A DNA stretch of 64,000 nt from Scalesia atractyloides (Eukaryota; Streptophyta; Magnoliopsida; Asterales; Asteraceae), in contig CAMTDV010000013.1 in the NCBI GenBank assembly GCA_947069175.1, positions 13,559,501-13,623,500 of the forward strand, given 5' to 3'. The notes below the pieces were generated by a model. That model did not search any database, had not been told where the DNA came from, and was given only the letters and a program-made list of their open reading frames with translations. Numbering within the stretch: the stretch's first letter is position 1; each line of letters begins with the position of its first letter. Both the position numbers and the translations under genes were made by a program. Of this stretch, positions 46,164 to 57,814 are shown one piece after another.

Positions 46164-46896
46164 CTGTAAAGAAAACAGACACTAAAGAAGTTGTCCATGT
46201 TTGTTTGTGTTAGGTTAACCGAATGTATGTGCTTGTTCATAAAGAAATTGAACGTGACCATATTCATTTATGTTCGTTTGCTAATATTATCAACGTACCA
46301 TTTATGAGTAAACAATGTCCAAAATAAAGAGCAAGTAAAATTTGTTTGAATCAAGAATTAGCAAAAATACCTCTTTTAAGTGGGGTTGAATCGTAGCAAA
46401 GAAGACAAAAAGAGAGCACACATTAAAACCGCACCTCCCAACGGGCTGGACATTGATTGATAACAAGTTAGTGACCATGAATGATGGCGTGGATAACTAA
46501 TGCTTGATGTTTGAACCACTTATTCAAGTGGTTGAATCGTTATTTGCTAGCGAGCTGGTGCCTAAGCGTAGAAAGCCAACAACCGAAAAAGTCAAGTAAT
46601 GCCCTAATTACCCGATTACCCAAAGCTTGGTTCAAAAATTTGACAGTGAGCTAATACATGATAGGTCCATTAGTGTTACTGATAGCTTATCAATGTATTT
46701 AAATGAATATGTAAACTAGACATAAAACAAACAAATATAAAAAAGAAAACAAACACAAATGAACTTAAATAACCAAATAGGACATGTTCATGTTCGTTTG
46801 TTTAATTAATTGAAAACATTATGTCATGCTCGTTCATTCATTAAACAAACCTTCCGTCAAACGATTCACCGAATGCTAACTCATTTAAAAGCCTAC
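46164..46896. repeat. Diverged relative of the GAACGAAC family
   Basis: Outer parts carry TTCGTTTG, CATGTTCATGTTCG and CGATTCACCGAATGC-like pieces as in the three good copies, with a roughly 370-bp unrelated middle. No clear ends or target duplication, so only a probable old copy. Confidence 0.4.
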
Positions 46897-47120
46897 ATAT
46901 CTCACGTACCAAATTGCCTACAGTATTAACTTGTTCGTATTTTCTGTAAATATTCCGAATCCTGATTACATTACATTACAATGTTATCATTTATCAATGA
47001 TTAAATAAAAAAAAAAAAGGAAACCGGGTTTTGAACGAACCGAACCCGAAATATGGACTATGTTATTCATTGTGTTTCAATTTTCAAAGCTTCCTGACAG
47101 TGAAGAAGAAACCCCTGAGA

Positions 47121-50100
47121 ATGTCGATACAATCGGAATCATTCGCCGAAGAGGAAGAAGAAGAAGAAGAAGAAGAAATTGGATTCGAAGAGCCAGCGCA
47201 AAATCCTCCTGCTCCCGCTGACGAGGTAAAACCCTTATTTCTCGGTTGAATTTGATGTGAAAACAAATGTGCAAAAAACAAAATTAGGTCTAAAATTTGA
47301 TTGTTATGATCATCCTCTGTGCTAACAAAGTCTATATAAAGTTTGAAACTTTAAAGATTGGCTCATATTACAGAACAAAGTTAGCATATTACAAGATATA
47401 TATGCTAAATTGCAATGTTGTGTGCTGCAGTTATTTGACATATCAACAACTGTTGATCCTAGTTATGTTATATCATTGTTAAGGAAGCTTTTACCTGCCA
47501 CCACCATGAATAATGGCACTGCTACTTCTGATGACAAAATCTTGGAAAACAAATGTGACATCATGGATCGTAATTCTAATGATTATGAAAATAACGCGGG
47601 TCCTTCGGTTGGAAATGATGCTTGGGAAGAACACGGATGCATATTATGGGATCTGGCAACCAGCAGAACCCATGCTGAGTTCATGGTACGTCTACCCGAC
47701 GATACTGTCATGCTGTATGATGCACTTGTTGGGCTAATTGGTGTGGAGGCCCGATCAAGGGAGGGTGGCCGGCCCTAGCCTTGGGTTGGCCCACACGTTT
47801 TTTATTTGGCAGTTAAATTAGGGTTTTAATTTAGCCGGCCCTAGTTATCTCTATGTGGGCTTGGGCCTAACTTGGGGAACAAGTTTCCTAACCCTAGATT
47901 AGTCTCTATATATTGATATCATTGTACTTGTAATTCCTTAAGCACCTGAATAATAAAGAAACCCTAGTTGCAGCACAGTGGATGTAGGTCAGCTGACCGA
48001 ACCACTTTAAATCTTCGTGTCGTTTATTGCTTTCGTGTGTGTGTGTTCAGTTTCGTGTGTGTTCAATCCTAGCGATCCTAACAGCACTAGTATCTTATTT
48101 GATTTACCTATATGTCATTTGCTGCTAGTCATACGTGAAGCGCAGCTGAGGCACTATTTTGTGGGTTTAAAACACAGCTGAGGTGCGCGCCTCTTGTATG
48201 GGGCAACTTTTTTTGGTTCAAAATGTTATACATACAGCTAAAAAGGTTGTACATGTAGGTAATTCATATATATATATATATATACAACAATTCAACACTA
48301 ACAATTCAGTGTACTCTCCTACCATTAACAAGTTAACCTTTTGCAACTTGCAAAACACTAACAATTGTAGCAAGTAGGAACTAACTAAGACCTAAAACAC
48401 TAAGAACTAACAATTAAGACTTAAAAACACTAACAACAGCAATAAGAGACGAATGGTAGAACTAAGAAGAAAGGTACTGATATCGGGATAATCGGTCAAA
48501 TATCGGTCAACATCGTGATATTATCGGTATTGATATTCTGACCGATATTTTGCTCCGAGATCTCACCAGGGGACTGAGGACCAGTATAATCACTGATATA
48601 TCAGGATATTAACTACATAGGCTAAATGATGCTAGAAACCTATAGGAAATATATAAAAAAAATTATATAACAAGATGTGCCTCGTGTACAAAAGGCGGTG
48701 TGCTTTTACACTTGGCGCTTCACGCCTTGGTTTTAGACCCTATCGTTTTTGTGCACCGTGGGCCTTTTTAAAACCAAGATTTTAATAGCAACTTCGTGTT
48801 AGTTATATGGATATTATTAATTGGTACAAAACTCATGTGTAGGTTCAAAATCTGGTTCTTGAAGTTATTTTGGCTACTCTAATGGTTTCCCAATCACCAC
48901 GTGTCACGGTATTTACATTTTCTTATGGGTTTTTATTTCCAGTCAAGTCTATATTTTATTTAATTGATTTTACAAACATCATAACGTAAACATATGCTCA
49001 GAATTACAGAATTTATAGATTGAGCTGTATTTGCAGGAGATTAGCCTTGGTATAATTGGGAACCTTGCTTGCCATGAACTATCACGGAAACAAATTGCCA
49101 ATGTAAAAGGATTAATTGAAATAATCGTGGATCAATTATTTGCAGATGACAATCCTTGCCTATGTGAAGAGTTTAGGTACACTTCTCGCTTAAACATCAG
49201 AATTTCACTATTGGTATAATAAAAAATGCACGCAGTTAATTTACGTCCCAACTGAATGCCATTGTTAAATACATAACACTAAATATTGATCTGATATACA
49301 ATTTTTGATATCGTCTTGTAGGTTGTTAACTTTATGCCTCCAAGGTAGTGAGGGTGTAACTTGGGCTCACGCATTGCAGCCTGAAAATGTTCTGTCGCGT
49401 ATATTATGGATTATAGAAAATACATTGAATCCACAACTTATAGAAAAGGTAGCAAATAATATTATTTTTAAATCCAATTTTATTCGGTATTTTAGTTACG
49501 ATAAGAGTAAAATGGCATTTTCGTCCCTGAGGTTTGGCCACTTTTGCTACTTCGTCCAAAGGTTTGTTTTTTCGCATTTGGATCCAAAAGGTTTAAAATG
49601 GATGGAGTTAACGAATCGGACGAAAATGCCAAGATTTTAAACCTTTTGGATTAGATGCGAAAAAGCAAACCTTTGGACGAAAGTCGCAAAAGTGGTCAAA
49701 CCTCAGATACAAAAATGGCATTTTACTCTTAAGATAGTTTTCCAATATATTCAACACAAATTGCATTTTTTAAAGAGTGTAGGTTTTTTGTTAGCTATAT
49801 CGGAAACCGAAGATAACGTAAGAGCTCTTCTTCTCCCACACTTGGTGAAATTAGGTCTTCCAAATATTTTAATCAATCTATTGGCGTTTGAGATCAGTAA
49901 ACTGGAGGGAGACAAACGACTATCTGAAAGGTACACCATGTTCTCTTATTTAACTAGTATTTTGATCCGCCGCGCGTTGCGGCGGTGTCGAAACTTCAAA
50001 TAATTCGAACTTATACTGTCAGATATTTGACTGGACTCTTTTTCCAACAAAATCTACATCAAAACGTAGAGACCAACTGAAAACACGCATTAAAATAAGC

Positions 50101-52229
50101 ATGAAAACGTATTATATTCGACCTTACTCTTTACTGAGAAAATTTACGTCGAAACGTAAACCAACTTGGATTTATAGCAAAACGTACTTAAAAATAAGCA
50201 CGTAAAAGTTATGTGGTTTTACGTTAAAGAATGGTACCACACGTTGCGGCGCAGTCGAAACATAAAGTAACTTGAATTTATACCGCCTAGTGAAAACGTA
50301 TTACATTTGACCCGACTCGTTTCCCAACAAAACGTAGACCAACCAAAAAACGTGCCTAAAAATAAGCACAAAAACATATTATATTTGACTCGCGTTCATA
50401 TAAATAAGCACGTAAGACTCGAAGGGGGTTAAGGTTAAAAAGACATTTTACAAAGTTTTTAGAAAGCTGAGGGGATGTGAGTGACAATGCTAAAAGTTGA
50501 AGGGTTGAATAAACAAAAAGAAAAAAAAAACAATGAGTTAGATGGCATTATTGTAAATTTATTTAAAAAAACAATAAAATATAGAGGTGTCTTTGGTACT
50601 ATTCGTAAGACACCCTCTTTTGTTATATATATGTATAATGCTGACTCGTCAATTATCTGAACTTCTTTAGTGGTTACAGTATTGCTAAACACTTTCTTGT
50701 CTAATACCATGTTAAGAATACAATAAACTAATATTCATTGTGCTATATAACAACTTTTGTTATTTATTAGGTACTCTGTTCTTGATACGATTCTTCGGGC
50801 TATTGAAGCCCTCACTGTAATTGACGGTTGTGCCCAAGAACTTTGTTCCAGTAGGAAACTTTTTAGTCTACTTGGCACTTTGATAAAACTTATCGATAAA
50901 ATTGAGGTATGTAATATGATCAAGTTTATTTACAACTTTTAAGTTCTTTTCATTTTGTTCTAATGATTTTATTCGTTTCAAAATAGGTGACGAACTCATG
51001 TGTTACAGCTGCGGTTCTGATTGCGAATCTTTTAAGCGACTCTGAAGATTTGATTACAGAGATAAATCAAGGTAGTTAGTTCCGTTACTAAATTCCGACA
51101 TCTCAAAATTCATTTTTACCCACATGATTTGGTTTTATTATTGAACTTACGTCAAATTAAACAGTGACACGTTATATACGTTCCAGATCTGGTTTTCTTG
51201 CAGGGTCTTCTGGATATCTTCCCTTTTGCTTCTGATGACATAGAAGCCAGAAACGCATTATGGGATGTAACTTCGAAATTCTTGTCTCAATATCAACAAG
51301 GAAATGAACGCGATAAATCTTTATAAATATATATCTATTCTAGCGAGTAAATCGGATTTGATAGAAGAAGAGCTCCTTGATCACCAGTTAGCTTCTTCGA
51401 ACAACGATAAAACCGCTTCTGCTAGAAACATGCGTATACGAACCGCAGCTGTATCCTTTAGAACATCGATCAATAAACTGTTCAGTTTAGATTAAGGCTG
51501 CAAACAAACCGAACGTTCAGCGAACAATTCATGAACCATTCAGCGGGAAGTTCGTTCGTGTTAGTCCGTTTTATAATTGAACGAACACGAACAAGAACAA
51601 GAAATTTCGTTCGCTTAGTTAAATGAACGAAAATGAACAGATGGAGTGTTCGTTCATTTATGTTTGTGAACGTTCGGTAACGTGTTTGTTCGTTTATGCT
51701 CAGCTCACTAGGGTTTTTAATTTTAATAATTTATTTAAGTACTTCAAATTTCCCACTAATAAAATATTTAATAAATATTATTGTCTTGTATATTACACTG
51801 CATATCACTAGGGTGGATCTATATAATATTTGTGATAAACATGCTGATTTTATTCAAAATTTAATGTATGTTCGTCTGTATTTGTATGTGTTCATCAACG
51901 CTCGTTTGTGTTACCTAAAAATTAACGAACGAACTCGTTCCTTTCCTTAATGAATGAACAAGAACAGAAAATCTCGTTCGGTAAGTGTTCATGAACAATT
52001 CCTGAACACATTTATTTCCTTATTTGTTCGGTTCATTTGCAGCCCTTACTTCAGATTATGTTGGATGTCGAAGGACATGGTTTGACTTTTTGAAGTCAAA
52101 CCTGCTCTTAAAGTCAAAGTATCTCTCTTTGTTGTTTGAGTTTCACAAAATCTTGTTTCCCTTGACCATTTGCAACAGCTGAAAAGAATTGACTTTATTG
52201 CAAGTCAGTGGTTGACCATAAAGGATCAG
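47121..52229 (+). CDS. SAAL1: SAAL1-like armadillo-fold protein, C-terminus disrupted
   Basis: Exons 47121-47225, 47431-47685, 48843-48908, 49037-49176, 49322-49448, 49776-49930, 50771-50906, 50987-51071 and 51187 on join in phase to a 402-residue product stopping at 51324-51326. Signatures match SAAL1: EEHGCILWDLATSRTHAEFM, then SPRVTEISLGIIGNLACHEL, then LLTLCLQGSEGVTWAHAL. The N-terminus has a Glu run encoded by a GAA microsatellite. Just before the stop, the expected C-terminal block (NLYKYISILASKSDLIEEELLDHQL ...) is open in another frame from 51304. It runs to a TAA at 51493-51495 made by the inserted hAT element. A further exon-like piece (LKRIDFIASQWLTIKDQ, 52179-52229) lies beyond that element. 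So an indel near 51303 and a transposon both truncate the protein. Human SAAL1 is linked to proliferation; the plant role is unknown to me. Confidence 0.8.
47727..48083 (+). mobile_element. 357-bp solo LTR in SAAL1 intron 2
   Basis: TGTTGGG...CCTAACA with perfect 5-bp duplication GCACT on both sides (47722-47726 and 48084-48088). Inside are a TATA-like CTATATATTG (about 47907) and AATAAAGAAACCC (about 47951). The short length and ends suggest a copia-type or TRIM LTR; no internal region remains. Confidence 0.92.
48126..48776. repeat. Diverged repeats in SAAL1 intron 2
   Basis: The right edge, GGGCCTTTTTAAAACCAAG, and the GCGC/GGCGCTTCACGCC content resemble the 45629-46005 MITE; the left edge (ACGTGAAGCGCAGCTGAGG) is weaker. 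Between them are a TA run and a block rich in GATAT/TATCGG (48476-48610). A nested, decayed insertion. Confidence 0.4.
49500..49732. mobile_element. Foldback MITE in SAAL1 intron 5
   Basis: Left arm AAGAGTAAAATGGCATTTT plus TGAGGTTTGGCCACTTTTGC and right arm GCAAAAGTGGTCAAACCTCA plus AAATGGCATTTTACTCTT form a near-complete hairpin of about 95 bp per arm. I could not define a target duplication. Ends are like those of MULE-type MITEs such as the one at 53348. Confidence 0.8.
49954..50650 (-). mobile_element. Probable non-autonomous Helitron in SAAL1 intron 6
   Basis: On the minus strand the terminus is a GC hairpin, CCGCCGCAACGCGCGGCGG, followed by ATCAAAATA and CTAG, then T. This is the Helitron 3' end signature (hairpin, about ten bases, CTRR, insertion before T). 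The body repeats AAACGTA, AATAAGCA and GACTC motifs. The 5' end (TC) was not identified, so the 50650 limit is a guess. Confidence 0.6.
51493..52048. mobile_element. hAT-type GAACGAAC element, copy 3, in the SAAL1 3' coding region
   Basis: 556 bp with ends TAAGGCTGCAAACAAACC and GGTTCATTTGCAGCCCTTA. Flanking 8-mers GTTTAGAT and CTTCAGAT agree at 6 of 8. The interior is GAACGAAC-rich like copies 1 and 2. Its first three bases supply an in-frame TAA to the frame open from 51304. Confidence 0.88.
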
Positions 52230-53338
52230 GTCAGCCCTGCCAATGAATATGTATCAATTTGTAGGTGTTTATCTTATGCTATTTTTGGTAGTTCTTTTTG
52301 TTCCAGATACCTGACTAGCTTGACTTGTGCATGTGCATTGACAGTTGTACATTTGTTTTTGATTTGGGAATAGAATAGGAGTAGATATGCATAAGTTCTT
52401 TCAACCGCTTTTGTTACAAAATAATATTGCGCATTCGCTTGGTCTGTTTTGGTAGCTGAAGTTCTTTTAACCGCTTTTGTTAATTATAGGTTTTTGAGTA
52501 AAGTACCAGGATACTTCATGTTAAGGTCATATTTTGGTTTCGGTTTCGGTTTTTATCTCTTAAAATTTATTGGTTTGGTCAAAGGTTTTTCCATGTTCCT
52601 TGAAGTGGATGGAGTTTTGTTTTTAATGTCAAAAATTTTTAAATGACTACACCCCTGTGCTTAGAAAACAAAGAACAAAAGTTTGAAAAAAAAATATATT
52701 ATCTGAAAGTGATTACACGATTTTTAGAGATATCCAAGTTTTCGTGAATAAATTGCTTTTCTTCTGGTGTTGGCTCCAAGTAAATTCATGTTTCATGTTT
52801 CATGAATAACAAGACAAACATTGCTTTTCATGAGTTTCAAGTATTTTTGTGTTTGGATACTTTAGTGGAATTTAAATCCGAATGAACCCACACCCAAATC
52901 AAGTTTGCAGAATTCCGATTTTTTTCGACATAAATGAGTAGGAAACTGTAACAACCATATAAACACATATATACCTCTTAATGTATAACATTTGTATTAA
53001 AATAAAGGAAGCTGAAATAAGATGGTTACTAGTCTCTCAACAACGGTTGGAAATTCAAGTTAACGATCGCCGTCCACTAATTTATCTGTTCTCGAAATGA
53101 AAACAAAGAAAAAATTTCATGTCGATGACTACTTCTTCATAAGATCTCGCAAACACACAATAATAGCCTTTTGCTTCCCCAATTTTGTTAGTGGTGGTGG
53201 GTCACAAAAGACACAAATCAGTTTTTCAATCTTATAATAAGTCTAAAGATAAAATAAAATAAAACGATATAAATGGAGTTTAGCACTTTAACTATAGGAA
53301 ACGCGGTAAGTGACGAGAGGCTATTTTTGCTTTCAATA
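52230..53338. other. 3' flank of the SAAL1-like gene
   Basis: AT-rich with short spurious frames. I see no further exon with confidence and no other gene. Confidence 0.5.
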
Positions 53339-53347
53339 ATAAATATA

Positions 53348-53724
53348 AGAGTTAAATGCCATTATACTTTTTTTTGGTTTGTATCATTTTACTAGTTTAG
53401 TTTAAAGATATTTTTTTTCGTCTGTGGTTCTAAAAGATTTCACCATTGTCATTTTAGTCATTTGTGTTAATTTTATCCATTGTTTTTGTTAAGGTGAAGG
53501 ACAATTCGGTCATTTTATATGGCTGAATTGTTCTTCTAGTTAACAGAATTACATTTAAAATACCGAATTGTCTTTCTCGTTAACAGAAAAAATGAATGAA
53601 ATTTACCCAGTGGACTAAAATGGCAACGGTGAAACCTTTTTGGACCCACATGTAAAAAAAAAGAAACCTTTAAACTAAACTGACAAAATGGCCGAAACCT
53701 CAGTGACTAAAATTGCATTTAACT
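53348..53724. mobile_element. 377-bp MULE-like MITE with perfect 9-bp duplication
   Basis: ATAAATATA lies on both sides (53339-53347 and 53725-53733). Inverted ends are AGAGTTAAATGCCATT and AATTGCATTTAACT, with related inner arms (GGTTTGTATCATTTT / ACAAAATGGCCGAAACC). Nine-base duplications are typical of Mutator-like elements. Confidence 0.88.
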
Positions 53725-54065
53725 ATAAATATAATTATAATGAACAAAGTATAAACGTGGTAACTTGGATAACATAACTGACGAGCATCAAGTCTGAGTT
53801 ATGGTTTGATACAAGCAGTGATATTTCATAAGTAAAGGAGTTAAGCCGCACATGAATTACTCGAGACTAGCTTACTCAATGTTTGACATTGAGCGGAAAT
53901 TAACAAAGCCCAAACCGCATCATAGTTCATATAATAAGTGAGTTCAAACCCGAAATTCATATATTACAAGAATATATCTTAACACAATGTATTTCACCCC
54001 TATATAATATCCATCTGGTTTACTAAGTACTACACTACCAAAACAAACCAATATAAAAGGTGAGA

Positions 54066-56290
54066 ATGGAAGTTAAGCTCGCTAACGGTTGCACCGCCGC
54101 CGGAGAACACACTGGAACTGCCTTCAAGGACTTCGTCCGTAAAAACCTGATGTCCGACAAATTTGTGGTCAAAAGGTTCCACCACATCGAGTTCTGGTGC
54201 TCGGATGCCACCAACACCGCCCGCCGCTTCTCTTGGGGCCTCGGCATGCCCATTGTCGCAAAATCCGATTTGTCGACCGGAAACACAACTCACGCCTCTT
54301 ACCTCCTCCGCTCGGACCAACTCAACTTACTCTTCACCGCACCTTATTCCCCTTCCATTTCCACAACCACCACCGCCTCCATCCCGACACGGAGTGCCGC
54401 AACTTCACCATCTCCCACGGCCTCGTAGTCTGTGCAATCGCCATTGAAGTCGAAGACACGGAAGCCACTTTCTCGGTCAGCGTGGCCCACGGGGCTACAC
54501 CCACGTCAGCCCCAATCATTCTGGGACACAATGACCTCACATTGTCAGAAGGCGAAGTCGTTTTGCGCTACGTCAGTTAAACGGATCCCAAAGTTGATTC
54601 CTCTTCCACCTTTTTCACTTTTTGCCTGGGTTTGAACCTGTTAAAATGACGTCAGCTTTTCAACAACTTGATTACGGCATCCGCCACCTCGATCAAGCGG
54701 TAGGCAACGTCCGGGAGCTCGCTCCGGCATTAGACTACGTAAAATCATTCACCGGATTCCACGAGTTCGCTGAATTCACCTCTGAGGACGTCGGGACCAC
54801 CGACAGCGGACTCAACTCCGTTGTTTTAGCATCCAACAACGAGCGAGCCAGTGTACGGGACAAAGCGGGAAGAGTCAAATCCACGTATTTGGAACACAAC
54901 GCTCTGGCCAGTGAGGACGTTAATAGAGATGAGGAAACAAGGTGGTTTTGAGTTTATGCTGTCGCCACCGCCTACTTATTATCGGAATTTGAAGAACAGG
55001 ATTGGAGATGTGTTGTCCGATGAACAGATCAAGGAGTGTGAAGAGTTGGTAGTATTAGTTGACAGAGAGATGATCAGGGGACTCTGCTTCAGATTTTCAC
55101 CAAGCCAGTGAATGACAGGTATGTCATTTTCACATGTGTTTTCAAAAACCAGACCAGACTACTGCCCGATCAGACCGGATTTAAGAACCATAAGATATCA
55201 TAAAATAATATAAATATAAAACAAATCATCACATTGAATTTAAGAACAAAAGATATCATAAATATAAAACAAAATATTGAAGAGGTATGATCACAAATTA
55301 CACGTGTACACATGTCAAAGGGACCATACCACTTCAAAATGGCGTCCTCGTCACACGAGGGCATCCAGAAGGTTCTAGAAACTTCTGGAAAAGAACACCT
55401 AGCGACATGAAGATGCTCTCAGCAGACAAAAAGAACAGTACGTGGACCAATAGCGAGACGCCAGCAAGTGGTTACAAGACCCTGGGAGAAGCTGACCTAG
55501 AGCAAGTAACCGTGCGCCACGTCACCTCAAAGCATGATATCGTCTAAGGTGACAGGACGGATATTCCTTCTAGTCGGTCAACTGGCAAACATTGGCTAGC
55601 TGGCCAGTCGCCTCCTCTCCCATTCTCCAGCTATAAATAGATAGTTCAATCCACATGTTTAAGGGTTCGATTCTTTACTCTCTCACTATATACACACACT
55701 TATTCTCAAAGCGATTACTTATTCTCACGCCGGGGGTGGTTACAAGGAGAACCCCATCTTCTCCTCCTTGTAGCGAGTCATCGGTGTTGTTCATTTTGAA
55801 GGATACCCTTGAAGAGTTAGTCATCAGTCGAGTGAAGGATAGAGATTGAACTCCCCTACACGAGATGCACCAGCTTTATAACCTAGTGTTATTTAGTGTT
55901 TCTTCAAATATCAAATTATTTTTTATATTGTGGGGTGATCTTATAGTTTCAATAAAAAATATAGGATTTAAATAAATAAATATGGAGTATCAAGTGCTGA
56001 ATGAAAACGGTTTCATGTTCATTGGGGTCGGACCGGTTTAGTTTTGAAAACATTAAAGTTTTGTGTAAATAATGCTCGTGACCTATCCAGTTTTGTTGAA
56101 TTTTGGTATGCAAATTATTTGAGCTGGCCAACCATGTTCATGGAGATGATTCAGAGAGTAGCTTGTATACTGAAAGATGGATGGCAAGGTGCACCAGAAA
56201 GCAGGTTGTGGGGGGTTTGTCGAGGGCAACTTCTCGGAACTCTTTTAAGTCAATTGAGGAATATGAGAAGACACTTGAAACATGAACCAT
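54066..56290 (+). pseudogene. HPD: 4-hydroxyphenylpyruvate dioxygenase (HPPD) pseudogene
   Basis: Exon 1 (54066-55118) encodes clear HPPD sequence: KRFHHIEFWCSDATNTARRF, SWGLGMPIVAKSDLSTGNTT, then after a frameshift near 54360 AIAIEVEDTEATFSVSVAHG. An in-frame TAA stands at 54578-54580 where Tyr is expected in RYVSY. Later frames hold LDYGIRHLDQAVGNV, FTGFHEFAEFTSEDVG and FEFMLSPPPTYYRNLKNRIG. Small deletions remove parts such as the segment before GEVVLRYVS. The donor ACAG/GTATGT at 55118 survives. Exon 2 (56127-56285, MFMEMIQRVACILKD, then SIEEYEKTLE in another frame) has a broken acceptor (CTG for CAG). A working enzyme converts 4-hydroxyphenylpyruvate to homogentisate for tocopherol and plastoquinone synthesis; this copy cannot. 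Confidence 0.93.
55280..55870 (+). repeat. LTR-like or promoter-bearing insertion in the HPPD intron
   Basis: A GC-richer block in AT-rich surroundings, with a strong TATA (CTATAAATAG, 55631-55640) followed by a C/T-rich start region. A hairpin-prone AAGGAGAACCCC / CTCCTCCTTG pair lies near 55744-55771. It looks like an LTR by organisation, but I found no convincing ends or target duplication. Confidence 0.35.
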
Positions 56291-56905
56291 CACATGAAAA
56301 AAATAAAAACCATAATCAATAAGAGTTATCATCAAAATAAAGCGTGCTTTGGGGGCCTGGGTGCAACCAACAATTACTATATCACTCAGTGGTATAGTGT
56401 TTGCTCTTCGTAAAATGGTAAATGTTCAACATGTAAATTTGGAAACAAAATAAAAGGTTATTCCTAACTTGGTAAATGGAAGAAAAAATGTTGGACATAT
56501 AACTAGGCCATCTCACGTTCTAGCTTTGTGAATGTATGGATTTGAAAATGTTTTAATATTATCATCCTGAGTTAATAATTATGCCGGTTTGACCCAGGTC
56601 AGATGAGTCCATTGATCCGTTCCAAACTTTTTAAACTATGTTCTTTACTTTACTTATTTATTTCCTTTTGAAACTTAAATATTTATATAAATCTAAGGCC
56701 AAACCACCAAATAGTTTGTATAAATACTTTTTTTAAATGTCAAATTTTCGAAAAAACCACCTAATTTCAATGGTTAAAATTTCACCTTCCATTGATATGA
56801 TGGTCATCCCTAAGAGGACATCATGATGGTAGGTGGTGTACCCACAACCAAAAGATGCCAGTTTAGCCAAAAAATGATTGACCATGGGCCGACGTTTGTT
56901 AATAG
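56110..56905 (+). repeat. HPPD exon 2 plus 3' flank, copy A
   Basis: Shares exon 2 and roughly 600 bases of downstream sequence with 57815-58700, in the same order: CAGTGGTATAGTGTTTG, CCATCTCACGTTCTAGC, AGGTCAGATGAGT and GTGGTGTACCCACAAC. Confidence 0.88.
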
Positions 56906-57814
56906 CAATAGTAACAGTAATAATGATGATTAACTACTTAAAAGACATGAATGTGGCTCTATTAAACAAGTGGTGGTGGAGGTTAAAAAGCTTTAGAAGT
57001 CCAAACTTGGGCCCAAGTCGTGTACGCCCTTCACCGTAATGCTAGAGCTTTTAAAGGTTGTTCTGGTTAAAAAAAAAAGTTTTCCAGGTACATGGAAAAC
57101 AATTGCTGAGTTAGACAAGGATTTCACAATATAAATTAAAATAAACTATTATTTCATTGATTTCCTTTACACAATACAACCGAAAATAACATAATGTACA
57201 AAAACAGAAATACTGAAATAATTACAATTTTTCTGACGAAAATTACAAACAAAATGAAGCAAAAAAGATCCTTAAACCGTTTATAAATAAACAAGAAAAG
57301 AAAGTCGAGGTTTGGCAGAGGCACGTTCGAGACGCTTTCCTTAAAACAGATTTCGGGCCACCCAGGTGAACCCGTCTGTTTCCCATGGTACAATAGTCTA
57401 AGTAGGTTGCACTGCCGGAATTAGCCTAGCACCTGAAAGTATACCTGAAATGAGAGCTTGCAGGTCAGAAAAATTAGGAAAATTATCAGAGGTTTCGAGT
57501 GGATGTTGGAATATGTAAAAATTTTCTGACTGAACAAGACTTTTAAGTCTTGTATATATCATCAACACCAAGCAGGTAAAGAATACGAATTGTCTTTACA
57601 ATAATTGAACTTAATCAATTCGTAATTATATGTCTAATTCAATTCTATTGAATTCTCGAAACCAGTGGTACTTGAAGTGTCTCAGTCAACTGAGCCAAAG
57701 CCACACCTAGTCTAGCTTAAATAAGAGTCTCTTAGCTTTTGGACTAGCTCCTTATCATTATTAATATATTATAATCACTTCCGAAAACCCCTAATTCTGT
57801 ATTCGTATCCATTT
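56906..57814. other. Spacer between HPPD exon 2 copies
   Basis: AT-rich. A minus-strand frame at 57154-57393 (MYHGKQTGSPGWPEICFKES) is not recognised and may be a shadow. The 40 bases before 57826 act as a normal-looking intron end. Confidence 0.45.

Noticed and set aside
47031..47120. Upstream ATG at 47031 as the SAAL1-like start
   Set aside because: The 30 extra residues are not SAAL1-like, and the ATG at 47121 gives the usual acidic start; kept as leader.
49500..49732. A 9-bp target duplication for the intron 5 foldback element
   Set aside because: The flanks (GTTACGAT and AAGATAGTT) do not match well enough to claim one.
56380..56430. CAGTGGTATAGTG segment in the HPPD flank as a tRNA gene
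   Set aside because: Resembles a tRNA A-box but lacks a convincing B-box and stems; it is simply part of the duplicated flank.
57154..57393. Minus-strand frame MYHGKQTGSPGWPE
   Set aside because: Unrecognised, half of it low-complexity hydrophobic sequence, and no splice or promoter context.
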